A stretch of DNA of 64,000 bases, taken from assembly GCA_035325995.1 (NCBI GenBank), contig DAOKYU010000001.1, forward strand, positions 408,681 to 472,680, in the 5' to 3' direction. The notes under the pieces were generated by a model. That model did not search any database and was not told the DNA's origin. It was given only the letters and a program-made list of their open reading frames with translations. How positions within the stretch are numbered: the first letter of the stretch is position 1; each line of letters opens with the position of its first letter. The stretch is from Thermodesulfobacteriota bacterium (GTDB lineage Bacteria > Desulfobacterota_D > UBA1144 > Nemesobacterales > UBA2774). Positions 1 to 8,607 of the stretch are shown here, in pieces. Made by a program: the position numbers and the translations under genes.

Positions 1-2056
1 CGGACGTGGACTCTTTTTCGTAGGTGAGCTTCGACAGCTCGCTCCTCGCCTTCCTGTAGTCGGCTATCTTCGCCCCCCCGGTGAACAGGGGAAACGAGGC
101 CTGGAGCTGGATTACCCAGTCGGTATCGTCCGTTCTGGGCAGGTCGAGCGGGAACCCCGGGGGGAGGTCGATGCTGCTTCCGGCCCCGCCCTCGTAGACG
201 AACTGCCGGAGCTCGCCGAAGGCGACTATCGTGGGCGACCAGAATGCCCGCCTCGTGGAGGTCAGAATCCTGTTCTGCGCTTCCATCTGCGAGTTTATCG
301 CCTGTATGGCCGGGGACCGGACGAGCCCCCTGGAGACGACGAAGTCCATGAATATGCGGAAGGTTTCAGGCGTGTTCAGGTATTTCCGGAGCCGGGGGTC
401 GCTCACGAGGAGGGACGGGTCGTCGAGCCCCGTCTCGACTGTCGTGAACGCCTCGCCCTGCGGCCTGTGGAGGAGCCTGTTGACCAGTATTTCGGTGTTC
501 TTTCTCTGCGCCTCGGCGTTTACGACCTCTATCCTGTCGGACGAAATCCGGCTCTCCCACCTGTATACCTCGGCCGGGCTCGCGACGCCGATGTCGCGCC
601 TTATCCTGGCGATGCCGAGGTTCGATTTGGAGAGCTTCAGGTTTTCCTTCTGTATGTTCTCGATCGTTTTAGCCCTGAGGACGTTCAGGTATCCGATGGA
701 CGTCGCGGCGATTATGTCGAGCTCGATTTCGTCCCTCGTGAACTCCCTCGATTCCTGGATCCTCTTTTGCACCGTGAGATTGGACCACGCTTTTTCGGAG
801 TATATGAGCTGACGCAGGTTGCCGCCGACGCTTATGTCCCTCTGCGGCTGCGTTCCGAGGCTGGCCTCGGCCCTGTCCTTGTCTATGTAGGTGTTGTCGA
901 CGAATATGTCGGACTGTGGCAGAAGCTGCGCCAGCGCGAGCCTGACGTCCTGGGCCCCGGCCGCCACGAACTCGCCGGCTGCCAGGAGGTCGAGATTGAC
1001 CTCGACCGACTCGCTCGCGGCCTGCTCGAGGGTGAGCTTCCTGCCGGTTTCGGCCACCCGGTCGTCTACGAGCACGGCCTCGGTCAGGAGGTCCCACGTG
1101 GGGTTGAAGCCTATCGCGCGGGCGGTAGCCATGTTGATAGACAGCGAGGAGCCGGCGTCGAACGCCACGGGGAAATCGCCCGGGTCCTGCCCCAGGAGGA
1201 TGCTCTGTACCACGAGGGCCACGCGCCTTGCCTCGCGCGTCGGGTTGAACGCCGGGGCGAGCCCCATGAGGGCCCCTTCGTTGACGCCGTTCTTGCCGGC
1301 CACGGAAAAGCTCGGCAGCTTTCTTTGCGCGATATCCTCGTAAAGCCGCTTCATTTCGGCCTGACCGTAGTTGAGGAGAGGCGTTACGAATACGGCCTCG
1401 GCGCCGGCGGGGATAGCGGCCGCAGTCGCAGCGGCGGAGCCCGAGGCGGGGACGAGCTCTATCTCGATGCCGTTTGCCGCGGCGCTCCTCCTGAGGGCTG
1501 TCTCGATACCGGGCGCGAGCTGCATTACTATGGGCATGTATATCACGGCGAGCTTTTCGAATCCCACGGCTTCCTTGAACGCGGTGAGGTCCCTGTCGAA
1601 GCTCGCCGTGCGGGATATGTAGTAGAAGTTCCTTATGCCGCTCCCGCCGTCTTCGCCGGGCGTGAGGCCGAGGAGGTTCGTGTCGATTACCCACGGGGCT
1701 ATGACGGGTTTGGGAAAGCTGCTCCATCCGGAGAGCTCGGTCGAGCTGATTATGCCGAGAGCGATCACTATATCGACGGAGGGGTCCGAGAGCTGCCTTT
1801 CGAGCGCTGCCCTTACGCCCCCGGCTGTCCAGTCCGCGGTTATTATCTTGTCCGGGGGGAAGGTTACGGTGAATTCGCCGGCCGTAAGGTCTTTAATTTC
1901 CTTCTCGTACGTGGAAAGCGTTCTCCGGTTTATTTCGGAGGGGCCGTCGAACACGACGCCTATGCCGGCCCCAAGTGCTTTCGGGGCCATGGTTGCCGCC
2001 GTGCATATCGATAGCATGAGGGTGAATCCAAGCAGTCTTATACACCTTAGCGTCAT
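1..2056 (-). CDS. ABC substrate-binding domain fused to TolC-family outer-membrane protein (partial, 3' end outside window)
   Basis: I translated the minus strand from the ATG at 2056. The frame stays open for about 685 codons and runs off the window. Residues 1-25 look like a signal peptide. Residues about 26-335 read as a periplasmic substrate-binding protein of the ABC_sub_bind type (GAGIGVVFDGPSE near the start, then alternating beta/alpha blocks). At about residue 340 the motif LTLEQAA opens a TolC/OEP-type domain with long helical stretches and the usual beta-strand end QLQASFPLFTGGAKIADYRK. TolC proteins form the outer-membrane exit duct of efflux and secretion systems. A covalently attached solute-binding domain is unusual and may place ligand capture next to the channel. 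No stop or frameshift is visible across the junction. Domain names are from motif recognition, not a search. Neighbouring efflux subunits would lie to the left of the window. Confidence 0.75.
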   Translation of the reverse strand, partial: MTLRCIRLLGFTLMLSICTAATMAPKALGAGIGVVFDGPSEINRRTLSTYEKEIKDLTAGEFTVTFPPDKIITADWTAGGVRAALERQLSDPSVDIVIALGIISSTELSGWSSFPKPVIAPWVIDTNLLGLTPGEDGGSGIRNFYYISRTASFDRDLTAFKEAVGFEKLAVIYMPIVMQLAPGIETALRRSAAANGIEIELVPASGSAAATAAAIPAGAEAVFVTPLLNYGQAEMKRLYEDIAQRKLPSFSVAGKNGVNEGALMGLAPAFNPTREARRVALVVQSILLGQDPGDFPVAFDAGSSLSINMATARAIGFNPTWDLLTEAVLVDDRVAETGRKLTLEQAASESVEVNLDLLAAGEFVAAGAQDVRLALAQLLPQSDIFVDNTYIDKDRAEASLGTQPQRDISVGGNLRQLIYSEKAWSNLTVQKRIQESREFTRDEIELDIIAATSIGYLNVLRAKTIENIQKENLKLSKSNLGIARIRRDIGVASPAEVYRWESRISSDRIEVVNAEAQRKNTEILVNRLLHRPQGEAFTTVETGLDDPSLLVSDPRLRKYLNTPETFRIFMDFVVSRGLVRSPAIQAINSQMEAQNRILTSTRRAFWSPTIVAFGELRQFVYEGGAGSSIDLPPGFPLDLPRTDDTDWVIQLQASFPLFTGGAKIADYRKARSELSKLTYEKESTS

Positions 2057-2188
2057 GAGTTGTCCGTTTTATACAATCCGGTTCCTCATTATACATGACC
2101 GCAGGTTTTAAAAAAAGTAGCCCCGGTATGTATCGGAATTGTCCGTAAACACTGAGTATTGTACGTTCTCTTCGGGGTTTTAATGGTG

Positions 2189-2194
2189 TATAAT
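2189..2194 (+). promoter_or_regulatory. -10-like element upstream of the cyanovirin-like gene
   Basis: TATAAT lies 38 bp before the start codon in a relatively AT-rich 175-bp intergenic gap between divergent genes. No convincing -35 is seen at 17 bp, so this is a tentative sigma-70 element. Confidence 0.35.
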
Positions 2195-2231
2195 TCAAGT
2201 AGTTGAATCCCATATACAGGAGGAGATAGAG

Positions 2232-3053
2232 ATGACTGCAATTATAATCCGTACGCTGTTCCTGTTTTTTGCCTTATCCGTGGCCGCGTCAATGCAGGGG
2301 ACCGACTCCCGCGCCCAGAACGTCCCGGGCGGGACCTATAAGGACACATGCCGGCAGATATCCGTCGTAGGCGGGAATCTCGTCGCCCAGTGTCAGAGGG
2401 CGGACGGAAGCTGGCACAATTCCACGCTCAATTATCACGACTGCTCGGGTGATATCCGGAACGACAACGGGACCCTCAAGTGCAAGCACTCGTCGATAAG
2501 TCCCGGCAAGGTGCCTTCCGGCACCTACAAGAACTCGTGCCGCGACATACGCACCGACGGCAACAAGCTGAAGGCCCAGTGCAAGAAGACGAACGGGGTC
2601 TGGAACAATACGAGCATCAATTACAGGAACTGCTCGGGGGACATATGGAACGACAACGGCGACCTTTCCTGCAAGGGATCGGGCTCGGGCGGAAGCGTCC
2701 CGCGCGGGAGCTACAAGAACAGCTGCACCGACTATTACACCGAGGGAAACCGCCTGTACGCGAGCTGCAAGAAAAAGGGCGGGGGCTGGCGGAACACCTC
2801 GATCAACTACAGGAACTGCAACAAGGACATATGGAACGATAACGGTGAGCTCGCGTGCGGAGGCGGCGGGGGCGGAAGCGGGTCTCTCCCGAAGGGAAGC
2901 TACAAGGAGACCTGCAGGAACATGTACGTCGAGGGCAACGTCCTCGAAGCGGACTGCCTCAACCGGAACGGAAAATACTCGCACACCAGCATAAAGTACA
3001 AGAACTGCAAAAAGGGCGTCTACAACGACAGGGGCCAGCTCAGGTGTAATTAG
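2232..3053 (+). CDS. Secreted protein with four cyanovirin-N-homology-like repeats
   Basis: 273 aa with a good ribosome site (AGGAGGAGA) before the ATG. Residues 1-29 form a signal peptide ending near AQN. Four tandem repeats follow at about 31-85, 94-148, 156-209 and 219-272. Each begins V/LPxGxYKxxC, has four cysteines and ends with a pattern such as DIWNDNGxLxC, which resembles the cyanovirin-N homology (CVNH) fold (G-S/T-Y..C....L.A.C......S...C..I.N.nG.L.C). Repeats 2-3 and 3-4 are joined by Gly/Ser linkers. CVNH domains bind oligomannose glycans, so this is probably a multivalent extracellular lectin; the glycan target is unknown. Repeats 2 and 3 are the most alike, which suggests internal duplication. 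Its stop overlaps the convergent YihY gene by 4 bp. Confidence 0.75.
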   Translation: MTAIIIRTLFLFFALSVAASMQGTDSRAQNVPGGTYKDTCRQISVVGGNLVAQCQRADGSWHNSTLNYHDCSGDIRNDNGTLKCKHSSISPGKVPSGTYKNSCRDIRTDGNKLKAQCKKTNGVWNNTSINYRNCSGDIWNDNGDLSCKGSGSGGSVPRGSYKNSCTDYYTEGNRLYASCKKKGGGWRNTSINYRNCNKDIWNDNGELACGGGGGGSGSLPKGSYKETCRNMYVEGNVLEADCLNRNGKYSHTSIKYKNCKKGVYNDRGQLRCN

Positions 3054-4429
3054 CCGAAAACGTCGGGGGAGGGGGCGGCATGCTCCCTCCTTTCTTCTTT
3101 TCCGCCCCTTGTTACGAGGTCTTTGAGCGTAAGGTCGCCGAGCGCCTCGTTCACTGCGTTTTCCACCCTGTCGGTGATTTCGTCGACGGCGGGCACTGAA
3201 AGGTATTTCCTCTCCACGAAGTCCGTCCGGTCGTTCGTCCTGACGGCGGCCATGATTTCCCTCAGCCTTATTTTCTCGATACTCCGCGGCGGTACGAGGC
3301 GGGGGGGATTGTCTCTCGTCTCGACGAGGAGATTTTTCCGCATGAGCTCGTTTACGGTGTCCGCCACGGGCTCCCTCGGAAGGCCCGTTTCGGCGATGAG
3401 GGAGGCGAGCGTCCATCCATCGAGCTCGTTGTAGAAGTTATACGCCACGCGGTACATGACGATTATCGAGAGCTTTTCCATGAGCTTGGGGCCCAGGTTA
3501 AAGACCTCTCTCCTGAGCGTAAGGAATTTCAAATTCTGGTGGCAGAACGCGACCTGCGCCCCGACCAGCACTATGAGCCAGTTGATGTAGAGCCATATCA
3601 TGAATATGATGAGGACGGCGAGTCCGGAATATATCGCCGCGTATTTGGTCGAGGAGGCGACGGCCACCGTGAAAATCCAGCCCGTGATGTGCCAGGCTAT
3701 GCCGGCGACTGCTCCCCCGACGAGTGCGGAGAAGGACTTCACTTTCGTATTGGGGATTACGTAGTAGATGAAACCGAAGACGAGTATGACGAATATAAAC
3801 GGGATGACCTTCCCCGAGGCGACTATGAGCGTCCCTAAGGGCTCTATCTCGGCGAGCTTCGCGACGATGGTGTTGCTCGAAAGCGTCGCCGTGACGACGA
3901 ACATGGCGAAGAGGAGCACGGGGCCTATCAGGAGCGCGGCAGCGTAGTCGCTGAACCTTCGGGCGAAGCTCCTGCCCCTGGTGACCTTCCATATGACGTT
4001 CATCGAATCCTCGATTTTCTGTATGACGGATATGGAGGTATAGATCAGCATGACGAGCCCTGCCGCGCCGAGGACGCCGAAGTTTATCTTTCCGATGAAC
4101 TCCATTATGCGCCCGGTGATCTCGGGCCCCTTTTCGCCGAGGGGGGACAGGAATTTCAGGAGGAGCGGCTCGAGCTGATTATCGACGACGCCGAAGCCTT
4201 TGAGAATGGATATGCTGAACGCGAGGAGAGGGATTATAGACAGGAGCGTCGTATAGACGAGGCTCATCGCCCGGAGCGCGAGCTCGTTCTGCCTGTATTC
4301 GCGGAACGTTATATATACGAGCCTTACGGTGTTTACGAGTATGGACCTCGGCCGTGTAAGGGCGCTCGTATCTATCCGCCATAGCTGGCGCGAGAAGAAA
4401 TAGTTAATTTTTCTTATCAGCTCGGACAC
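3050..4429 (-). CDS. YihY/BrkB (RNase BN-like) family inner-membrane protein with C-terminal extension
   Basis: 459 aa. The first ~290 residues carry the YihY/BrkB pattern: a hydrophobic segment after ALRAMSLVYTTLLSIIPLLAF, then about six membrane spans including the YVIPNTKVK motif and a glycine-rich span (ALVGGAVAGIAWHITGWIF). Proteins of this family were once called RNase BN but are membrane proteins of uncertain transport function. Residues ~300-459 form an extra soluble region with a winged-helix-like stretch (AETGLPREPVADTVNELMRKNLL) and a charged tail, making it longer than simple YihY proteins (~290-330 aa). It may sense or bind something in the cytoplasm. No partner gene is obvious nearby. 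Confidence 0.8.
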   Translation of the reverse strand: MSELIRKINYFFSRQLWRIDTSALTRPRSILVNTVRLVYITFREYRQNELALRAMSLVYTTLLSIIPLLAFSISILKGFGVVDNQLEPLLLKFLSPLGEKGPEITGRIMEFIGKINFGVLGAAGLVMLIYTSISVIQKIEDSMNVIWKVTRGRSFARRFSDYAAALLIGPVLLFAMFVVTATLSSNTIVAKLAEIEPLGTLIVASGKVIPFIFVILVFGFIYYVIPNTKVKSFSALVGGAVAGIAWHITGWIFTVAVASSTKYAAIYSGLAVLIIFMIWLYINWLIVLVGAQVAFCHQNLKFLTLRREVFNLGPKLMEKLSIIVMYRVAYNFYNELDGWTLASLIAETGLPREPVADTVNELMRKNLLVETRDNPPRLVPPRSIEKIRLREIMAAVRTNDRTDFVERKYLSVPAVDEITDRVENAVNEALGDLTLKDLVTRGGKEERREHAAPSPDVFG

Positions 4430-4538
4430 GGCTCTCCCATTTCCTATTCTATCATTTTACACCTTTAATCAGAATTTATTGTTAAGGGCGGATGAGAGAC
4501 CGGGGGCCCGGAGAGGGCGGGGGAGGGCGTCGTCCGAC

Positions 4539-5465
4539 CTAGTCGAGCTCGAAGCAGATCTTCCTGAAATTACAGTACGAGCACGCCTTTTCGTTTTCCG
4601 TCCTTGGGAAGTCTTTCATGACGGCTGCGTTCTCCACGGGGTCCGAAAGGGAGTCCTTCATCTCCCGGATGCTGTTCTTTATGTATTCCACTGTGGCCGC
4701 GAGGTCTTCTTTCGAGAATTTGTGCACGGCGGACTCGCCGGACTGGAGCTTGTATTCGGTAAGGGATATCGACTCGTGCGGGGCGTCGAGCTCCTCGGCG
4801 GCATAGAGCGTGTAGAGCCTGAACTGAAAGTCGTCGGCCTCGCCCGAGCCGGTCTTCCAGTCTACTATCTCGATGCCTCCGTCCTTTTCGTACGCGAGGT
4901 CGAGCTTAACGAAATACTTATCTCCCGAAAACGAAAAGTAGGCTCCGTTCATGCTCTCGATGGAGATTATTTTGTCGTGCGGGGTGTTCTTAATTTCCTC
5001 GAGCACCGGCGATTCGTAAAACGCCTTAAGGCATTCGACCGCCTCGTCGTAGTTCTTCTTCCACACTTCGTCGGGGGTGCCGGTTTCGTACTCGTGCTCG
5101 AAGAGTGCGGTCTTGTTCTTCATGCTGCCGTCGTGGTCCCAGTAGAGCCTGTCGCGGGAATACCTGAAGCCTTCCCTCATCATGTATCTGGCCCTCTCGA
5201 CGGATTTCTCGAAGGGCACGAGCCTGCCCGTCGTGACGAGCTCCCTCAGCACGCGCTCTATCTCGTGGTGGACGACCGAGCCCTTCCAGAGCCACCTGTT
5301 CTGGAGCTGCTTCAGGACGTAAAGCGTCCGCGTGACGTAGTCGGCGTTGTTCCTGTCCCACCCGGCCCAGTATCCGTAGTAGGCGTAGTAGTACTTCCGC
5401 CTGCATTCCTTAAACGCCGCGTCGCGCGATACCGACCAGCTGAATTCGTTTTTGAAATCTCCCAT
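4539..5465 (-). CDS. PD-(D/E)XK nuclease with Cas4/AddB-type Fe-S cysteines
   Basis: 308 aa. It begins WSVSRDAAFKEC (typical 'S.S.l..y..CPr.y' entry of RecB-family nucleases) with Cys21, and ends with C295-x2-C298-x5-C304, the four-cysteine arrangement that holds an iron-sulfur cluster in Cas4 and AddB. Catalytic motifs are visible: His in VVHHEIE, Asp in KLDLAYEK, the D-x-K of EIVDWKTG and the following Gln/Tyr of QFRLYTLYA. It should be a 5'-3' or single-strand DNA exonuclease used in repair. It stands alone here: no AddA helicase, Cas1/Cas2 or CRISPR array is in the window, so a CRISPR role is not supported. It lies 6 bp downstream of the GNAT gene on the same strand. Confidence 0.8.
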   Translation of the reverse strand: MGDFKNEFSWSVSRDAAFKECRRKYYYAYYGYWAGWDRNNADYVTRTLYVLKQLQNRWLWKGSVVHHEIERVLRELVTTGRLVPFEKSVERARYMMREGFRYSRDRLYWDHDGSMKNKTALFEHEYETGTPDEVWKKNYDEAVECLKAFYESPVLEEIKNTPHDKIISIESMNGAYFSFSGDKYFVKLDLAYEKDGGIEIVDWKTGSGEADDFQFRLYTLYAAEELDAPHESISLTEYKLQSGESAVHKFSKEDLAATVEYIKNSIREMKDSLSDPVENAAVMKDFPRTENEKACSYCNFRKICFELD

Positions 5466-5471
5466 TTTCTC

Positions 5472-6077
5472 TCAAGCGAGCCTTAGCTCCAGCGTAACTG
5501 TCCTCGGCGGGCCTGGCCGGAGGCCGGGGAAGGTGCTCCGTCCGGAAGGCTCGAAGCCGAATTTTTCGTATAGCTCACGGGCCGCGCCGTTCTCCCTGTC
5601 TACGTCGAGGAGCACCGTCCTGCATCCCCCGGCCCTGGCCGACTCTATAGCGTGGTTCAGGAGAAACGACCCGACGCCCCTTCCGCGCATGTTTTCGTCT
5701 ACGACTATAAGGCTAATGTAATATTCGTCGGGCGCGACGTCGGGGGTGTATTCCCCGTGCAGCGTCTTCGAGACGACCGTGAGGTAGCTCGCGAGCTCGC
5801 CCAGCCTGAGGGACAGGAGGAGCCTTAACAGCGTCCCTAGCTCGTCGTGCCCCCGCCCGGTGTACCCTATGACGAGGCCCGCGATCCCCCCATCGTCGAG
5901 CGCGAGGCTTATATGCTCGCGGCCGAGGAAGTTATTCCCCGCGCGTATGAGATTCTTTATTACCCCGAGCGATCCGCGGGGTGAGCCCGGGGCCGCGTTC
6001 GCGCCATCGGCCGAGAGTATCAGCCCGGCCACCCTGTCTATATCGTGCGCGCTCTCGTCGAAGCTCGCGATGTCCAT
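5472..6077 (-). CDS. GNAT-family N-acetyltransferase
   Basis: 201 aa. The acetyl-CoA binding motif A is clear: ISLIVVDENMRGRGVGSFLLNHAIE (the RGxGxG/A signature), followed by the RENGAARELYEKFGFEP motif B that ends most GNAT domains. The N-terminal ~90 residues are more divergent and may form the acceptor side. The acceptor is not predictable. Start ATG at 6077 opens MDIASFDESAHDI. It is the upstream partner of the nuclease gene, separated by only 6 bp, so the two are probably co-transcribed. Confidence 0.8.
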   Translation of the reverse strand: MDIASFDESAHDIDRVAGLILSADGANAAPGSPRGSLGVIKNLIRAGNNFLGREHISLALDDGGIAGLVIGYTGRGHDELGTLLRLLLSLRLGELASYLTVVSKTLHGEYTPDVAPDEYYISLIVVDENMRGRGVGSFLLNHAIESARAGGCRTVLLDVDRENGAARELYEKFGFEPSGRSTFPGLRPGPPRTVTLELRLA

Positions 6078-6165
6078 TACAAAAACCCTTGTCCGCCGGC
6101 TGCGTTTTATGCCTTTCGGAGACTAGGTTATAATATTTCACTTTGACAAGCAAAAGGCGGCTCGG

Positions 6166-6450
6166 GTGGCAGACATAACTGTTACGGAGACAAAATCCGG
6201 CGCCGGGGGCTTCGAATACGAAGTCGTGGTCGAAGAGGGCGGCTTGCAAACGTCTCATAAGGTAAGGCTCGGAAGGGAGTATTACGACAGGCTGACTGAG
6301 GGGCGGACGCCCCCGGACGAGCTGGTAAAAAAGTCCTTCGAGTTCCTGCTGGAGAACGAGCCCAAGGAATCGATACTCGGGAGCTTCGACCTTTCCGTGA
6401 TCGAGCGGTACTTCCCCGGGTATCCCGGCGTGATAAAAAAACGCTTTTGA
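6166..6450 (+). CDS. Conserved small hypothetical protein (94 aa)
   Basis: GTG start after GGCGG; acidic/basic mixed 94-aa protein. The first half looks like beta strands (ITVTETKSG, FEYEVVVEEGG, HKVRLG), the second half is helical (PPDELVKKSFEFLLENEPKESIL) and it ends in a Pro/Tyr/Gly stretch FDLSVIERYFPGYPG. No signal peptide or membrane span. Codon use matches the neighbours, supporting a real gene. I do not recognise a functional family. It precedes the M23 peptidase by 52 bp in the same direction. Confidence 0.6.
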   Translation: MADITVTETKSGAGGFEYEVVVEEGGLQTSHKVRLGREYYDRLTEGRTPPDELVKKSFEFLLENEPKESILGSFDLSVIERYFPGYPGVIKKRF

Positions 6451-6502
6451 CCGCCAGGTATATCGTTAATAATAATTCCAGGAGAGCATGAGGTTATAGC
6501 AC

Positions 6503-7852
6503 ATGAGCAAAATTTTTACGCTTCTTATTCTCGCGCTGATAGTCGGCGGCTTCGTATACATCTACCCCAATATAGAATGGCACTCGCCCGAGGTGAATCT
6601 AAAGCTCGACACGGACTACCTCGGCACGAAGCCCTTCGACGTAGAGGTGAGCGACAAGGGGAAGGGGCTTAAGAGCGTGACCGTCAAGCTCTCCGACGAA
6701 AGCGGCGAGACGACGCTTTTCGAGAAGACCTATCCTGACGGCGTAATGGCCGACAGAATAACCGTCACGGCCGACCCGGCGAGGCTCGGCATAAAGGAAG
6801 GCCCTGCCGAGCTCAAGGTAACGGCCAGGGACGGCTCGAAGCTGAAATTCTTCTCGGGGAACAAGACGGAGGTCAAAAAGAAGGTTAGCGTCGATCTCGA
6901 GCCCCCTGCGGCAAATCTGATCACGACGGATCACAACATCAACCACGGCGGGTCGCATCTCGTAATCTATAAGACCTCGCCCGACGCTGTAAAGAGCGGC
7001 GTTCAGGTGGGGGAGTATTTCTTCCCCGGCTACAAGAGCGATTTCCTCGAGGATAACGTGTATTTCGCATTCTTCGCCTATCCCTATAACGTCCCGGCGG
7101 GCGAGACTATAACGCTCGTGGCCGAGGACGCCGCCGGGAACCAGAAGACCGCCTCGGTACCGTACAGGCTTAAAAGCATCCCCTACAGGAAGAGCAACAT
7201 TAACATAAGCGATAACTTCATAAGGGACGTCATAACCCCGCTCGCGGGCGACTCCGCGAATGCGGACGCCAAGACTGCCTTCCTCAGCGTAAACAGCAAG
7301 CTCAGGAAGGAGAACGACGAGACGATACGCAACGCAACCTCGAAGTCCGATAGCGCGATACTCTGGAACGGCCCGTTCCACCAGCTTTCGAATTCGAAGG
7401 TCGAAGCCAACTTCGCTGACGAGAGGACCTACATCTATAACGGTGAGCCGATAGACAAGCAGTATCACCTCGGATACGACCTCGCCGTAACTAAGCGCTA
7501 TCCGATAGAGGCCGCGAATAACGGCGTCGTGGTCTACTCCGGGCCGCTCGGTATCTACGGCAATGCCGTCATCATAGACCACGGGATGGGGGTTTCGACG
7601 CTTTACGGCCACATGAGCTCAATAGACGTGAACGTCGGCGACGAGGTCAAAAAGAAGCAGATTATCGGCAAGACGGGGCAGACGGGGCTCGCCGCCGGAG
7701 ACCATCTTCATTACGGCGTCTACGTTAACGGCGTAGCCGTAAGGCCCATAGAGTGGTGGGACCCGAAGTGGCTAAACGACAACATCCTTCTTAAAATCCG
7801 GCAGGCGAAGGACGAGTTCGGCGAAGGCGGAAGCGGCGCCGCGCAGAACTGA
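6503..7852 (+). CDS. M23-family metallopeptidase (peptidoglycan endopeptidase)
   Basis: 449 aa. One N-terminal transmembrane/signal anchor (IFTLLILALIVGGFVYIYP). About 300 residues of periplasmic beta-rich sequence follow. The C-terminal LytM/M23 domain contains HLGYDLAVT (zinc ligands H and D), GNAVIIDHG, STLYGHMSS and the final HLHYGVYVNG, the intact H-x-H catalytic motif. It should cleave peptide cross-links in peptidoglycan or, if it only binds, activate amidases; because the metal ligands are intact, catalysis is likely. A second wall hydrolase (AMIN amidase) lies 7 kb to the right but is not in the same operon. Confidence 0.88.
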   Translation: MSKIFTLLILALIVGGFVYIYPNIEWHSPEVNLKLDTDYLGTKPFDVEVSDKGKGLKSVTVKLSDESGETTLFEKTYPDGVMADRITVTADPARLGIKEGPAELKVTARDGSKLKFFSGNKTEVKKKVSVDLEPPAANLITTDHNINHGGSHLVIYKTSPDAVKSGVQVGEYFFPGYKSDFLEDNVYFAFFAYPYNVPAGETITLVAEDAAGNQKTASVPYRLKSIPYRKSNINISDNFIRDVITPLAGDSANADAKTAFLSVNSKLRKENDETIRNATSKSDSAILWNGPFHQLSNSKVEANFADERTYIYNGEPIDKQYHLGYDLAVTKRYPIEAANNGVVVYSGPLGIYGNAVIIDHGMGVSTLYGHMSSIDVNVGDEVKKKQIIGKTGQTGLAAGDHLHYGVYVNGVAVRPIEWWDPKWLNDNILLKIRQAKDEFGEGGSGAAQN

Positions 7853-7867
7853 CGCGGTGGTCCCGGC

Positions 7868-8605
7868 TTGATAATCTACGGTAAGAACCCTGTAAAGGAG
7901 CTGCTCGCGGACCCGCGGTCGAGGATCGACGAGGTTATCGCCGCGAAGGATTCCCGGAAGGAGGGGGATCACGAAATACTCGCGCTCGCAAAGAAGAGGG
8001 GCGTGAGGGTTCAGCTCCTGCCCCGGGAAGCCGTCACGCGGCTTACGAGGACGGCGTCGCACCAGGGCGTGGCGGCGCGCGTGCCCGAGTGGGAATACTC
8101 GTCCGTCGGCGACATAATCGGGCGTGCCCAAGGGAAGCTCGAAAAGCTGCTCGTAGTCATACTCGACCATCTTGAAGACCCGCAGAACCTGGGGGCTATC
8201 ATACGGACTGTGGACGTCCTCGGCGCGCACGGCGTCGTGATACCGAAGGACCGTGCGGCGTCGATAACGCCAGCCGTCATCAAGGCCTCGGCGGGGGCCG
8301 TGAACCACGTGCCGGTAGCGCGCGTCACGAACATCTCGAACGTCATAGAGGAGCTCAAGCGTGAGGGTGTGTGGATAGCAGGGGCCGACGCGAAAGCGCC
8401 GAAGGCGGTTTACGAGGAGGATTTGTCGAAGGTGGACCTCGGGCTCGTCATAGGGAACGAGGGGAAGGGACTTTCGGCCAAGGTGAGGGAGAAGTGCGAC
8501 TTCCTCGTGTCGATACCGCAGTCGGGCACCGTTACGTCCCTAAACGCTTCTGTATCGGCGGGGGTGCTTATATACGAGATTATGAGGCAGAGGGGGCGTG
8601 CGTAA
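7868..8605 (+). CDS. rlmB: 23S rRNA (guanosine-2'-O-)-methyltransferase RlmB (SpoU/TrmH family)
   Basis: 245 aa from a TTG start (IIYGKNPVKELL, the usual opening of RlmB). The N-terminal substrate-binding domain ends near residue 75. The knotted SPOUT domain shows motif 1 (LDHLEDPQNLGAIIRTVDVLGAHGV), motif 2 (LVIGNEGKGLS) and motif 3 (VSIPQSGTVTSLNASVSAGVLIYE). It methylates the 2'-O of G2251 in the 23S rRNA peptidyl-transferase region, using SAM. It starts 15 bp after the peptidase stop, with GGTGG just upstream. Confidence 0.92.
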   Translation: MIIYGKNPVKELLADPRSRIDEVIAAKDSRKEGDHEILALAKKRGVRVQLLPREAVTRLTRTASHQGVAARVPEWEYSSVGDIIGRAQGKLEKLLVVILDHLEDPQNLGAIIRTVDVLGAHGVVIPKDRAASITPAVIKASAGAVNHVPVARVTNISNVIEELKREGVWIAGADAKAPKAVYEEDLSKVDLGLVIGNEGKGLSAKVREKCDFLVSIPQSGTVTSLNASVSAGVLIYEIMRQRGRA

Positions 8606-8607
8606 CT

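Noticed and set aside
467..2014. Long plus-strand open frame opposite the TolC fusion
   Set aside because: Arg/Gly/Pro-rich frame with no family sequence; it is the shadow of the minus-strand gene, which has real domain motifs.
4539..5465. CRISPR-associated interpretation of the Cas4-like nuclease
   Set aside because: No repeat array, Cas1 or Cas2 in the window; AddB/repair-type function is simpler.
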